Origin: Streptomyces niger
Lineage (GTDB): Bacteria; Actinomycetota; Actinomycetes; Streptomycetales; Streptomycetaceae
DNA length: 64,000 nt
Reading direction: 5' to 3'
Assembly: GCF_000718305.1 (NCBI RefSeq)
Contig: NZ_JOFQ01000005.1
Span: 248,001-312,000, forward strand
Positions 26,247 to 34,590 of the stretch are shown here, one piece after another; position 1 is the stretch's first letter, and every line of letters begins with the position of its first letter. The notes beneath the pieces are model-generated. The model saw nothing but the letters and a program-made list of their open reading frames with translations. It did not search any database and was not told the origin of the DNA. The position numbers were made by a program, and so were the translations under genes.

Positions 26247-27356
26247 ATGATCGAGATTGAAGGGCTGACGAAGCGGTACGGCGAGAAGCTCGCCGTCGAC
26301 CGGCTGACCTTCACCGTTCGGCCCGGCATCATCACCGGCTTCCTCGGCCCCAACGGCGCGGGCAAGTCCACCACCATGCGGATGATGCTCGGCCTGGACA
26401 ACCCCACCGCCGGCACGGTCCGCATCGACGGCAAGCACTACCGGCAGCTGAAGGACCCGCTCACGTACCTCGGCGCCCTGCTGGACGCCAAGGCGATGCA
26501 CGGCGGCCGCAGCGCCTACCACCACCTGCTCTGCCTGGCGCAGAGCAACGGCATTCCGCGCGCCCGCGTCCACCAGGCGCTGGACACGGTGGGCCTGACC
26601 GCCGTCGCCAAGAAGCGCGCCAAGGGCTTCTCGCTCGGCATGGGCCAGCGGCTCGGCATCGCCGCCGCGCTGCTCGGCGACCCGCGGATCCTGATGTTCG
26701 ACGAGCCGGTCAACGGTCTCGACCCCGAGGGCATCCACTGGATCCGCAACCTCATGAAGGGACTGGCGGCCCAGGGCCGTACGGTCTTCGTCTCCTCGCA
26801 CCTGATGAGCGAGATGGCGCTGACCGCCGATCACCTGGTCGTCATCGGGCAGGGCCGGCTGCTCGCCGACACCTCCATGGCCGAGTTCATCCGGCGCAAC
26901 TCGCGCAGCTACGTCCGGATGCGCTCGCCGGAGCACGAGCGGCTGCGGGACGTGCTGGCGACGGCCGGGCACACCGCCGTACCGGCCAAGGACGGGGCGT
27001 GGGAGATCGACGGGGTGAGCGCCGACCGGCTGGGCGAGCTGGCCGCCGGGCACGGCCTCGTCCTGCACGAACTCAGCCCGCAGCAGGCGTCACTGGAGGA
27101 GGCGTTCATGCAGCTCACCGCGGAGTCGGTGGAGTACCACGCGCACTCGGGGCCATCGGGCTCAACGGCCCCGGCGGACCCCGCGGCTCCGGCGGCCCCG
27201 GCGGCCCCGGCGGCCCCGGCGGCCCCGGAGCCTGCCGGGCCGGGTGCGGACCCGCAGGCGGGGCCCGCCGGCGGCTGGGGCGCGGACTGGCGCCGGAAGA
27301 ACCGGGATAACCGGACGAACCGAAAGAACCGGAAGAACCGGAAGAAGGGGCGCTGA
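26247..27356 (+). CDS. ABC transporter ATP-binding protein with basic tail
   Basis: A 369-residue ABC ATPase: Walker A GPNGAGKS at 34-41, signature FSLGMGQRLGIA, Walker B ILMFDEPVNGLD, and the H loop in VFVSSHLMSEM. The family resembles the bacitracin/lantibiotic-type export ATPases. After about residue 290 is a low-complexity tail of repeated AAPAAP and, at the very end, a strongly basic NR/KN repeat (RKNRDNRTNRKNRKNRKKGR). This tail is odd for the family and could bind RNA, DNA or acidic phospholipids. The ATG at 26247 is the first with the usual family start. The permease begins 3 bp after the stop. Confidence 0.92.
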   Translation: MIEIEGLTKRYGEKLAVDRLTFTVRPGIITGFLGPNGAGKSTTMRMMLGLDNPTAGTVRIDGKHYRQLKDPLTYLGALLDAKAMHGGRSAYHHLLCLAQSNGIPRARVHQALDTVGLTAVAKKRAKGFSLGMGQRLGIAAALLGDPRILMFDEPVNGLDPEGIHWIRNLMKGLAAQGRTVFVSSHLMSEMALTADHLVVIGQGRLLADTSMAEFIRRNSRSYVRMRSPEHERLRDVLATAGHTAVPAKDGAWEIDGVSADRLGELAAGHGLVLHELSPQQASLEEAFMQLTAESVEYHAHSGPSGSTAPADPAAPAAPAAPAAPAAPEPAGPGADPQAGPAGGWGADWRRKNRDNRTNRKNRKNRKKGR

Positions 27357-27358
27357 CG

Positions 27359-28129
27359 ATGGCGGTGGTCTCCCAGGTCATCGGCTCGGAATGGACCAAG
27401 ATCAGGTCGGTGCGCTCCACGGTGTGGACGCTGGGCCTCACCGTGGTCGTCACGGTCGTGCTGGGCGCGCTGATCTGCCTGCTCGTCAAGAACGACTTCG
27501 GGTCCATGCCGGCCCGTGAGCGGCTGACGTTCGACCCGACCAACACGGCCTTCGCCGGCATGGGGCTGGGCCAGCTCGCGATGATCGTCTTCGGGGTGCT
27601 GGTGGTCTCCAACGAGTACAGCACCGGCATGATCCGCACCTCGCTCGCCGCCGTGCCGCAGCGCGGCACCTTCCTCTTCAGCAAGGTCGTCGTGGCCACC
27701 GTGCTCGCGTTCGTCGTGGCGCTGGTGACCGCCTTCGTCGCCTTCTTCCTCGGCCAGGCCATGCTCGGGCCCGACCTGCGGGTCGCGCTGGGCGATCCGG
27801 GCGTGCTGCGCGCGGTGTTCGGCGGCGCGCTCTACATGACGCTGATCGCGATGTTCTCCATGGGCGTGGCCGCGATGCTGCGCAGCCCGATGCTCTCGCT
27901 GGGCATCCTGATGCCGTTCTTCTTCCTGATCTCCAACATCCTCGGCACCGTCTCGGCGACCCGGAAGATCGGCCGCTACCTCCCCGACCAGGCGGGCCAG
28001 CGGATCATGAAGGTGGTGCTCACCGACGACGTCCCGTACGGGCCGTGGTCCGGGCTCGGCATCATGGCCCTGTGGGTCGTCGCCGCGCTGGTCGGCGGGT
28101 TCGTCCTGCTGAAGCGGCGGGACGCGTGA
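27359..28129 (+). CDS. ABC transporter permease
   Basis: A 256-residue ABC-2 type membrane protein with six predicted helices and the opening VIGSEWTKIRSVRSTVWTL, which is nearly identical to the permease start at 30600, suggesting an operon duplication. It pairs with the ATPase just upstream. Export substrate unknown; relatives act on peptides, lipids or antibiotics. Confidence 0.9.
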   Translation: MAVVSQVIGSEWTKIRSVRSTVWTLGLTVVVTVVLGALICLLVKNDFGSMPARERLTFDPTNTAFAGMGLGQLAMIVFGVLVVSNEYSTGMIRTSLAAVPQRGTFLFSKVVVATVLAFVVALVTAFVAFFLGQAMLGPDLRVALGDPGVLRAVFGGALYMTLIAMFSMGVAAMLRSPMLSLGILMPFFFLISNILGTVSATRKIGRYLPDQAGQRIMKVVLTDDVPYGPWSGLGIMALWVVAALVGGFVLLKRRDA

Positions 28130-29016
28130 CGTCGGTGCGGGCCGCCGGCCTCGGCGCCGTACCGGCCCTGGAACCGCTCAGCTATCCGGGACGCCCGGTG
28201 ACGGCGCCCGCCCTCCTGGACGGCGACGCGCTGCTGCCGCTCACCGCCGTCCCCGGGCCGCACCGGGTCGGCGGCTGGCGGCTCGGCCCGGACCCCGACC
28301 ACACGCTCGACGACGTGCTGGGCACCCGCGGCCTGTCGCTCACCGGGCGGCGCCACCCCGTCCTCGCCGTCGGCTCCAACGCCTCCCCCGCCCAGGTCGC
28401 CTACAAGCTCGCGCAGCGCGACGTGCCGGTGGCCGTGCCGATGGTCCCGGTCCGCGTCGGCGGCCTCGGCGTGGGCAGCTCCGCGCACGTCGGCACGCCG
28501 GGTTACGTGGCCGCCGCGCCCTTCGCCGACCCGCACGCGGAGGTGACGCTCGTGGCGGGCTGGCTGGACGCCGCGCAGCTGGCGGTCGTGGACGCCACCG
28601 AGGCCCGCTACCACCGGATCCTGCTGCCCGGCGACCGGTTCCCGATGACGCTGCCGTCCGGGGAGCGGCTGAGCGGCGCGTACCTCTACGTCAGCCGGTA
28701 CGGCGTGCTCGCCGGGCCGGACGGCCGGCCGCGGCCCGCCGGGGCGCAGCCGGCGCTGCTCGGTGCGCTGCTGGCCGGCTCGGCGGCGCTGCGGCGGCTG
28801 CTCGGTCCCGACCCGAAGACGTGGGTGAAGCGGGCCTCGGCGGACGCGGCGGTGCGGGCCGCGGCCCGGCAGGTCTTCCGCGCGGAGGGCCGGGTGGTGC
28901 CGCAGCCGGAGTTCGCCCCATACGTGGACGATGACGCGGAGGTCCTGACGTACGACGACCTTCCGCCCATCGGAGGCGGCACGGGACTTCGTGGGTCACC
29001 GACACGCGGGGATTGA
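28126..29016 (+). CDS. Conserved hypothetical protein, gamma-glutamylcyclotransferase-like start
   Basis: A 296-residue protein starting at GTG 28126 in the permease stop (GTGA). It has VLAVGSNASPAQVAYKL near 80-96, reminiscent of the AIG2/gamma-glutamylcyclotransferase YGSN loop, and conserved blocks GYVAAAPFADPH and LSGAYLYVSRYG. No membrane helix or signal is seen. Full-length similarity to a named family is not recognised, so the function is open. The overlap suggests that it works with, or is needed in step with, the ABC permease. Confidence 0.75.
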   Translation: MTSVRAAGLGAVPALEPLSYPGRPVTAPALLDGDALLPLTAVPGPHRVGGWRLGPDPDHTLDDVLGTRGLSLTGRRHPVLAVGSNASPAQVAYKLAQRDVPVAVPMVPVRVGGLGVGSSAHVGTPGYVAAAPFADPHAEVTLVAGWLDAAQLAVVDATEARYHRILLPGDRFPMTLPSGERLSGAYLYVSRYGVLAGPDGRPRPAGAQPALLGALLAGSAALRRLLGPDPKTWVKRASADAAVRAAARQVFRAEGRVVPQPEFAPYVDDDAEVLTYDDLPPIGGGTGLRGSPTRGD

Positions 29017-29024
29017 GTGGAACC

Positions 29025-29038
29025 GTCAATGGCTCGAT
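29025..29038. promoter_or_regulatory. Motif GTCAATGGCTCGAT, second copy
   Basis: One mismatch from the 14-mer at 24973-24986; it lies between the hypothetical gene and the second ABC operon, 76 bp before that start. Confidence 0.35.
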
Positions 29039-29113
29039 AGCCTCCTAACCCTCACGGGGGCATGAGGTCGCTTTGGCACGCCCTGCCCCACACCATCTCG
29101 CGAGGGGCGGAGA

Positions 29114-30319
29114 ATGATCGAGGCAGTCGGCCTGACGAAGCGCTACGGCGCCAAGACGGCCGTGCACAACCTGTCGTTCCAGGTACGGCCGGGCACCGTC
29201 ACCGGCTTCCTGGGGCCCAACGGGTCCGGGAAGTCCACGACGATGCGCATGATCCTGGGGCTGGACACCCCGACGGCCGGGCACGTGACGATCGGCGGTC
29301 ACCCCTTCCGCAAGCTGCCGAACGCGCCCCGCCAGGTCGGCGCGCTGCTCGACGCCAAGGCCGTGCACGGCGGCCGCAGCGCCCGCCAGCACCTGCTGTC
29401 GCTGGCCCAGCTCTCCGGCATCCCGGCCCGCCGGGTGGACGAGGTACTGGGCCTGGTCGGCCTGCAGGACGTGGCCAGGAAGCGGTCCAAGGGCTTCTCG
29501 CTCGGCATGGGGCAGCGGCTCGGCATCGCCTCCGCGATGCTCAGCGACCCCCAGGTGCTGCTCTTCGACGAGCCGGTCAACGGCCTGGACCCGGAGGGCA
29601 TCCTCTGGGTACGCAACCTGATGAAGCAGCTGGCCTCGGAAGGCCGTACGGTCTTCGTCTCCTCGCACCTGATGAGCGAGATGGCGCTGACCGCCGAGCA
29701 CCTGATCGTCATCGGCCGCGGGCAGCTGCTCGCCGACATGAACGTCAAGGACTTCATCGCGGCCAACTCCGCCGGCTTCGCGCGGGTCCGCACGCCCGAC
29801 ACCGAGCCGGGCCTGGCCGAGAAGCTGACCGCTGCGCTGAGCGCGGCGGGCGGCCAGGTCGCGCCCGAGCCGGACGGCGCGCTGCGCGTGACCGGGCTGG
29901 CGCTGCCGCGGATCAGCGATCTGGCGCACGAGGCGGACGTCCGGCTGTGGGAGCTCTCGCCGCACCAGGCCTCGCTGGAAGAGGCGTACATGCAGCTGAC
30001 GCAGGGCGCGGTGGACTACCGCTCGGCGGTGCCGCCGCAGGTCCCGCACGGCGCGGTGCCGCCGCAGGCGATCGCGCAGCCGCCCGGGATGGAGCCGCAG
30101 GGGTACGCGGGCGGCCCGCCGGCCGGGGTGCCGGGGCCGTACGCCGGACAGCCGGGCCCGTTCCCCGGCGCGCAGCCGCAGGGCGCGCCCGTGCCCGGCC
30201 CGTACGGAGCGCCTCCGCAGCCCCAGCCGCACCCGCAGGCCCAGCCGCAGGCCCCTGCCGGGCCGCCGCCCGCCGCCCCCGCCGACCCGACCCAGCAGCA
30301 CAGCGAGGACGCCCGATGA
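29114..30319 (+). CDS. ABC transporter ATP-binding protein with Pro/Gln-rich tail
   Basis: A 401-residue ABC ATPase closely related to that at 26247: Walker A GPNGSGKS at 34-41, SLGMGQRLGIA, VLLFDEPVNGLD. After about residue 300 comes a long Pro/Gln/Gly tail (for example PPQPQPHPQAQPQA), about 100 residues, with no family match. The related tail of the neighbour ATPase is basic and Ala/Pro-rich, so tails diverged after duplication. Its stop overlaps the permease ATG (ATGA at 30316-30319). Confidence 0.92.
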   Translation: MIEAVGLTKRYGAKTAVHNLSFQVRPGTVTGFLGPNGSGKSTTMRMILGLDTPTAGHVTIGGHPFRKLPNAPRQVGALLDAKAVHGGRSARQHLLSLAQLSGIPARRVDEVLGLVGLQDVARKRSKGFSLGMGQRLGIASAMLSDPQVLLFDEPVNGLDPEGILWVRNLMKQLASEGRTVFVSSHLMSEMALTAEHLIVIGRGQLLADMNVKDFIAANSAGFARVRTPDTEPGLAEKLTAALSAAGGQVAPEPDGALRVTGLALPRISDLAHEADVRLWELSPHQASLEEAYMQLTQGAVDYRSAVPPQVPHGAVPPQAIAQPPGMEPQGYAGGPPAGVPGPYAGQPGPFPGAQPQGAPVPGPYGAPPQPQPHPQAQPQAPAGPPPAAPADPTQQHSEDAR

Positions 30320-31359
30320 CCTCCCCCGACCAGCCGCAGCAGCAGCCGCGCCAGGACGTACCGCCCCGCCAGGACGAGGGCACGATGATGCTGAACGCCG
30401 TCGGAGCGCGGAGCGGACAGCAGCCGGGTGCCCAGCCGCAGGCGCAGGCACAGCCCCAGGCACAGCCGCAGCCGCAGCAGTACCAGCAGCCCGCGGCGGT
30501 GCCCCAGCAGCAGCACGCGCCGCACGCCGCCGCTCCCCCGCAGTCGCAGCTGCCCGGGTCCGGCTACGTCTCGCCCATACCGGTGCGGCGGGCGCACCTG
30601 GGCCATGCGCTGGCCTCGGAGTGGACGAAGATCAAGTCGGTCCGCTCCACGGTGTGGACGCTCGGCGTGATGATCGTCCTCGTCGTCGGCATCGGCGCGC
30701 TCACCGGCATCGGCATCTCCGCCAGCGGCACGAACCTGCGCGGTGAATCGCCGCTGGGCTTCGGCATGTTCGGCATGCTGCTCGGCCTGATGTGCGTGAT
30801 CACGCTGGGTGTGCTGTGCGTCTCCTCCGAGTACGGCACCGGCATGATCCGTACGACGCTGACCGCCTGCCCCAGCCGGGCGCGGGTGCTGGCCGCCAAG
30901 GCGATCGTCTTCTTCCTGCTGTCCTTCGTGGTCACGGCCGTGACCACGGCCGTGGTGGCGCTGCTGCTGACCGGCGTGCTCGGCGGTCAGGGCGGGGCCA
31001 CGCCGAGCGGGTCGGAGTGGTTCAAGGCGACGGTCGGCGTCAGCCTCTACGTCGCGGTGATCGGGCTGCTCGCGCTGGGCGTGGGCGCGCTGCTGCGGCA
31101 CTCCGCCGGCGCCATCACCATCATGATCGGCCTCGTGCTGCTGCCGCTGGTGCTGGCGCTGTTCATGATGTCGGAGAGCCTGTCCGACCTGCGGGAGTGG
31201 CTGTTCGAGTACTCCATCCCCAGCCAGCTCGGCGTGATGTACAGCAACGCCGTGGCCGACTCCGGCCCGTCGGGCTGGGAACCGCTGTGGATCATGACCG
31301 GGCTGACGGCCGTCGTCCTCGGCGGCGCCTTCTTGGCGCTCCACCAGCGGGACGTGTAG
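30316..31359 (+). CDS. ABC transporter permease with Pro/Gln-rich N-terminus
   Basis: A 347-residue ABC-2 type permease. Residues 1-85 are Pro/Gln/Ala low complexity, followed by the shared start HALASEWTKIKSVRSTVWTL and about six membrane helices. The low-complexity region sits directly after that of the ATPase across the overlapping junction, so both partner proteins carry disordered Pro/Gln segments that might bind one another. It pairs with the upstream ATPase; substrate unknown. Confidence 0.9.
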   Translation: MTSPDQPQQQPRQDVPPRQDEGTMMLNAVGARSGQQPGAQPQAQAQPQAQPQPQQYQQPAAVPQQQHAPHAAAPPQSQLPGSGYVSPIPVRRAHLGHALASEWTKIKSVRSTVWTLGVMIVLVVGIGALTGIGISASGTNLRGESPLGFGMFGMLLGLMCVITLGVLCVSSEYGTGMIRTTLTACPSRARVLAAKAIVFFLLSFVVTAVTTAVVALLLTGVLGGQGGATPSGSEWFKATVGVSLYVAVIGLLALGVGALLRHSAGAITIMIGLVLLPLVLALFMMSESLSDLREWLFEYSIPSQLGVMYSNAVADSGPSGWEPLWIMTGLTAVVLGGAFLALHQRDV

Positions 31360-31389
31360 GCACCCACCGGGAACGGCCCTCGGAGGGGT

Positions 31390-31422
31390 CGGAAAGCAGC
31401 CGGAAAGCAGCCGGAAAGCACC
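31390..31422. repeat. Three 11-bp tandem units
   Basis: CGGAAAGCAGC occurs at 31390, 31401 and, with the end changed (CGGAAAGCACC), at 31412. It lies in the 73-bp gap between convergent genes. Confidence 0.7.
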
Positions 31423-31432
31423 GCGCCGCAGG

Positions 31433-31750
31433 TCAGTATCTGGGCGCGTTACGGGACCGCTGGAGCCGGGCGCTCCGGCGGTCCCGCGCGTTCCAGCAGG
31501 CCTTGTGCCAGTGCCGGCGGTCGTCGCCGTCGCTGTGCTGCGGCCAGGCCACCACGTGCGGCACGCCGGGCGGGATCTCCTGGTCACAGCCCGGGCAGCG
31601 GTAGTGCTTGGCCGCCGCGCCCCCGCCGATGTGGCGCACGTACCACTGTTCGCCGCGCCACTCCTCCGTACTCTCCAGGCCGTACCGGCTGCCGCCCACG
31701 CGGTCCGAGGGTTTCTCACCGCCGCGTGGACGGTTTCGACGGGGGGACAC
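31433..31750 (-). CDS. Small zinc-finger-like conserved protein
   Basis: A 105-residue protein from GTG 31750, which has GAGG ten bases upstream. It holds a Cys/His cluster, CPGC then H, H, HWHKAC over residues 60-90, which reads as a zinc-binding site, and a basic tail with SARLQRSRN. Members of this kind are common in Streptomyces next to nucS but have no settled name or function. The Cys/His cluster and the basic surface suggest nucleic-acid or protein binding. Confidence 0.72.
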   Translation of the reverse strand: MSPRRNRPRGGEKPSDRVGGSRYGLESTEEWRGEQWYVRHIGGGAAAKHYRCPGCDQEIPPGVPHVVAWPQHSDGDDRRHWHKACWNARDRRSARLQRSRNAPRY

Positions 31751-31942
31751 TGGGCACCTCGGGACTTCTCTGGGGGAGTAACGGCCTGTCACCAGACTAC
31801 GGTGCGGGGCCGGCGTCCCGGGCCCCCTGTCGCAATGCTGCGATCATCAGGAAACTTCGCCGGGAGCCGTGCCTTTGGCACGTGTCAGCCGTTGTTGCCT
31901 GTAAGGGGGATGTCGCGTCGGCTGCGAGGAGGCAGAAGAGCG

Positions 31943-32971
31943 ATGCGCGTTGGGGCATTCATCCTGGCCGCCCAGTTTCCGGGCCAGGGCGAGGGGGAGA
32001 CACTGCACCGGGCCGTCCGGTCCGCCGAGGTGGCCGAGGAGGCCGGTCTCGACGACGTCTGGGTGGCCGAGCACCATTTCGTGCCGTACGGCATCTGTCC
32101 GTCGGCGGTGACGCTGGCCGCGCAGCTGCTGGGGCGTACGCACCGCATCGGGGTCGGCACCGCCGTCAGCGTACTGCCGACGGCGCATCCGGTCGCGGTG
32201 GGTGAGCAGGCGGCGCTGCTGCATCTGACGTCCGGCGGGCGCTTCACGCTCGGCGTCGGGCGGGGCGGGCCGTGGGTGGACCTGGAGGTCTTCGGATCCG
32301 GGCTCGCGGCGTACGAGGAGGGTTTCCCGGAATCCCTGGACCTGCTGCTGCGCTGGCTGCGCGAGCCGCGGGTCGGGGCCGACGGGGCGCGGTACGCCTT
32401 CCGGGACGTGGCGGTGGTGCCGCGGCCCGCGGAGGAGCCGGCCGGGCGGGACGGGCCGCCGGTGGTGGTCGCCTGCACCTCTCCCGGGTCCGTGCGGCTG
32501 GCGGCCGAGCGCGGCCTGCCGATGCTGCTGGGGATGCACGCGGCGGACGAGGAAAAGGCCGAGATGGTCGCCTGCTGGCGGCGTGCGGCGCTGGCCGCGG
32601 GGCGGGATCCGGACGAAGTCGCCGCGGTCGGACACGTCACCGCGGGCGTGGCCCAGATCGCCGACACCCGGCAGGACGCCAAGGAGATCCTGCGGAAGTC
32701 GATGCCGGGCTGGCTGCGCCAGGGCCTGGCGGCCCATGTCACGGTCGACGGCCGGCACCGCGCCATGCGGGATCCGCTGGCCTACACCGAGCTGCTGTGC
32801 CGGCTCCATCCGGTGGGGACACCGGAGAGCTGCGTCGCCCGGCTCGCCGAGACGGCGGAGCGGACGGGGATCAGGCGCTACGCCCTGCTGGTCGAGGGCT
32901 CCGGCGACCTCGCCACGACGGAGGAGAACATCCGCCGGCTGGGCAAAGAGGTCCTGCCGATGCTGTCCTGA
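31943..32971 (+). CDS. LLM-class flavin-dependent oxidoreductase (luciferase-like)
   Basis: A 342-residue bacterial-luciferase-like TIM barrel. It has the early VWVAEHHFVPYG motif, HRIGVGTAVSVLPTAHP and the block LTSGGRFTLGVGRGGP that contacts flavin. These enzymes use FMNH2 or F420H2 to oxidise or reduce small molecules; the cofactor and substrate cannot be told. The ATG at 31943 is preceded by purine-rich GAGGAGGCAGAAGAG. It is a single gene, convergent with the SCO5389-type gene, with a hairpin between. Confidence 0.87.
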   Translation: MRVGAFILAAQFPGQGEGETLHRAVRSAEVAEEAGLDDVWVAEHHFVPYGICPSAVTLAAQLLGRTHRIGVGTAVSVLPTAHPVAVGEQAALLHLTSGGRFTLGVGRGGPWVDLEVFGSGLAAYEEGFPESLDLLLRWLREPRVGADGARYAFRDVAVVPRPAEEPAGRDGPPVVVACTSPGSVRLAAERGLPMLLGMHAADEEKAEMVACWRRAALAAGRDPDEVAAVGHVTAGVAQIADTRQDAKEILRKSMPGWLRQGLAAHVTVDGRHRAMRDPLAYTELLCRLHPVGTPESCVARLAETAERTGIRRYALLVEGSGDLATTEENIRRLGKEVLPMLS

Positions 32972-33050
32972 GCGTGCCGCGGGATGCGACCGGGCGAGAG
33001 ACCCCAGGGACCGGGGGGTCAGGAGAGAACGCTCAGGTGCCCGAGGGACC

Positions 33051-33090
33051 GTCCGCCCGTCGGCGGGGCCGGGTGGCCCCGCCGGCGGAC
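33051..33090. terminator. Hairpin between convergent genes
   Basis: GGCGGGGCC and GGCCCCGCC form nine pairs around GGGT, with a further GTCCGCC/GGCGGAC outer stem across a bulge. It lies between the oxidoreductase and the SCO5389-type gene and can act on both strands. Confidence 0.6.
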
Positions 33091-33162
33091 CGTGGTCCGA
33101 TGCCGCCGCTCACGTGCTGGCGCGAACGCCACATCCCATGCACGGAGCGGCGGCAACTCCGA

Positions 33163-33555
33163 TCAGCAGTCGCGCAATTCGGGCGACTGGTTCAGCAACT
33201 GGCCGCGTACGGAGGTGAAGCGGGCCAGCCGATCGTCCACCGCCGGATCGAGCGGGAAGACCGCGACCCGGTGGCAGTTCTGGAACGCCAGCCGCACGCC
33301 GAAATGGCGTTCAAGCGACCCGCGTATCGCGTCACTCGCCAGCGCTCGCAGCAGTTGGCCACGCGCCTGCTCGTCGGGCGGCGGGGTCAGGTTGTCGGCG
33401 AACTCTCCGCCGTCCACCTTCAGTCGAGCCACCAGCGAGCTGATCATCTCCCATGCGTAGGGCAGAGAGGTCCGGACGCAGTCGACAAATGCGGCTTCGT
33501 CGACCTCGCCTCGCTCGGCCTGTTCGAGGAGGGCCGGTGAGACGTCGAGCGACAT
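33163..33555 (-). CDS. SCO5389 family protein
   Basis: A 130-residue protein, ATG 33555, starting [30 protein letters not shown]. It matches the actinobacterial SCO5389 family, named after the S. coelicolor gene next to nucS, recalled as linked to growth of aerial hyphae but with unclear molecular role. The N-terminus is helical and acidic; no membrane segment or known motif is present. It is divergent from nucS. Confidence 0.8.
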   Translation of the reverse strand: MSLDVSPALLEQAERGEVDEAAFVDCVRTSLPYAWEMISSLVARLKVDGGEFADNLTPPPDEQARGQLLRALASDAIRGSLERHFGVRLAFQNCHRVAVFPLDPAVDDRLARFTSVRGQLLNQSPELRDC

Positions 33556-33838
33556 GAGGTTCTCCTCTCGCGGCTCCATAAGGGGCGGAGCCTCAGGGAC
33601 AGGGCAGGGAATCGCCACGCAGCGTGTCCGCGTCACGACGCCCCGCGTCAACGGTATTCCGCCTTTCTTGACCGCACCAGGAGATTGGGCACACAACCGG
33701 CCACGGGAGTCCGCCGGAGCTGCGTCGGTTTCGGGCGCAACGTCGCGTGCTTACCGGACGCGCCGTCTTCCGGGCCTCCCGGGCGGACGGTACGGGCGAA
33801 TCGCGTGCACCACCCGCCGTCGAGTAGCGTGGCGCACC

Positions 33839-34501
33839 ATGCGTCTCGTCATCGCCCGTTGCTCCGTGGACTACGCCGGCCGGCTCACCGCCCACCTGCC
33901 CTCCGCCCCCCGTCTGATCCTCGTCAAGGCAGACGGCAGCGTCTCCATCCACGCTGACGACAGGGCCTACAAACCGCTCAACTGGATGTCCCCGCCGTGC
34001 ACGCTCAAGGGTGGCGACGGCGACGTGTGGACCGTGGAGAACAAGGCCGGCGAGAAGCTCATCATCACGATGGAGGAGATCATGCACGACTCCTCCCACG
34101 AGCTCGGCGTGGACCCGGGGCTCATCAAGGACGGCGTGGAAGCCCACCTGCAGGAGCTGCTCGCCGACCGGATCGACACCCTCGGCGAGGGTTACTCCCT
34201 GATTCGGCGCGAATATCCCACCGCGATCGGCCCGGTGGACATTCTGTGCCGGGATGCGGACGGCGGGACCGTCGCCGTGGAGATCAAGCGGCGCGGCGAG
34301 ATCGACGGTGTCGAGCAGCTGACCCGCTACCTCGAACTCCTCAACCGCGACCCGCACCTCGCCCCCGTGAAGGGGGTGTTCGCGGCGCAGGAGATCAAGC
34401 CGCAGGCCCGGGTGCTGGCCACCGACCGCGGCATCGGCTGCGTCGTCCTGGACTACGACGCGCTGCGCGGCATCGAGGACGACAAGCTGCGGCTGTTCTA
34501 G
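33839..34501 (+). CDS. nucS: Mismatch-specific endonuclease NucS
   Basis: A 220-residue nuclease. N-terminal beta domain to about 110, then a PD-(D/E)xK nuclease with D134 (GPVDIL), E148 and K150 ([10 protein letters not shown]) and Q160. The C-terminus DDKLRLF is the short tail that contacts the beta sliding clamp. NucS is the core of non-canonical mismatch repair in actinobacteria, which lack MutS/MutL, and cuts both strands at mismatches. A perfect-stem terminator follows. Confidence 0.95.
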   Translation: MRLVIARCSVDYAGRLTAHLPSAPRLILVKADGSVSIHADDRAYKPLNWMSPPCTLKGGDGDVWTVENKAGEKLIITMEEIMHDSSHELGVDPGLIKDGVEAHLQELLADRIDTLGEGYSLIRREYPTAIGPVDILCRDADGGTVAVEIKRRGEIDGVEQLTRYLELLNRDPHLAPVKGVFAAQEIKPQARVLATDRGIGCVVLDYDALRGIEDDKLRLF

Positions 34502-34527
34502 AAGCCCGGCCCTCCCCCGTACCTACG

Positions 34528-34566
34528 CACCGGCCCGCCCGCGAACCTCTCGCGGGCGGGCCGGTG
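34528..34566. terminator. 16-bp perfect hairpin between convergent genes
   Basis: CACCGGCCCGCCCGCG pairs fully with CGCGGGCGGGCCGGTG around AACCTCT. It separates nucS and the ATPase gene and works symmetrically. Confidence 0.85.
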
Positions 34567-34590
34567 TGCGACGTTCGGGGCCGGGTGCGG

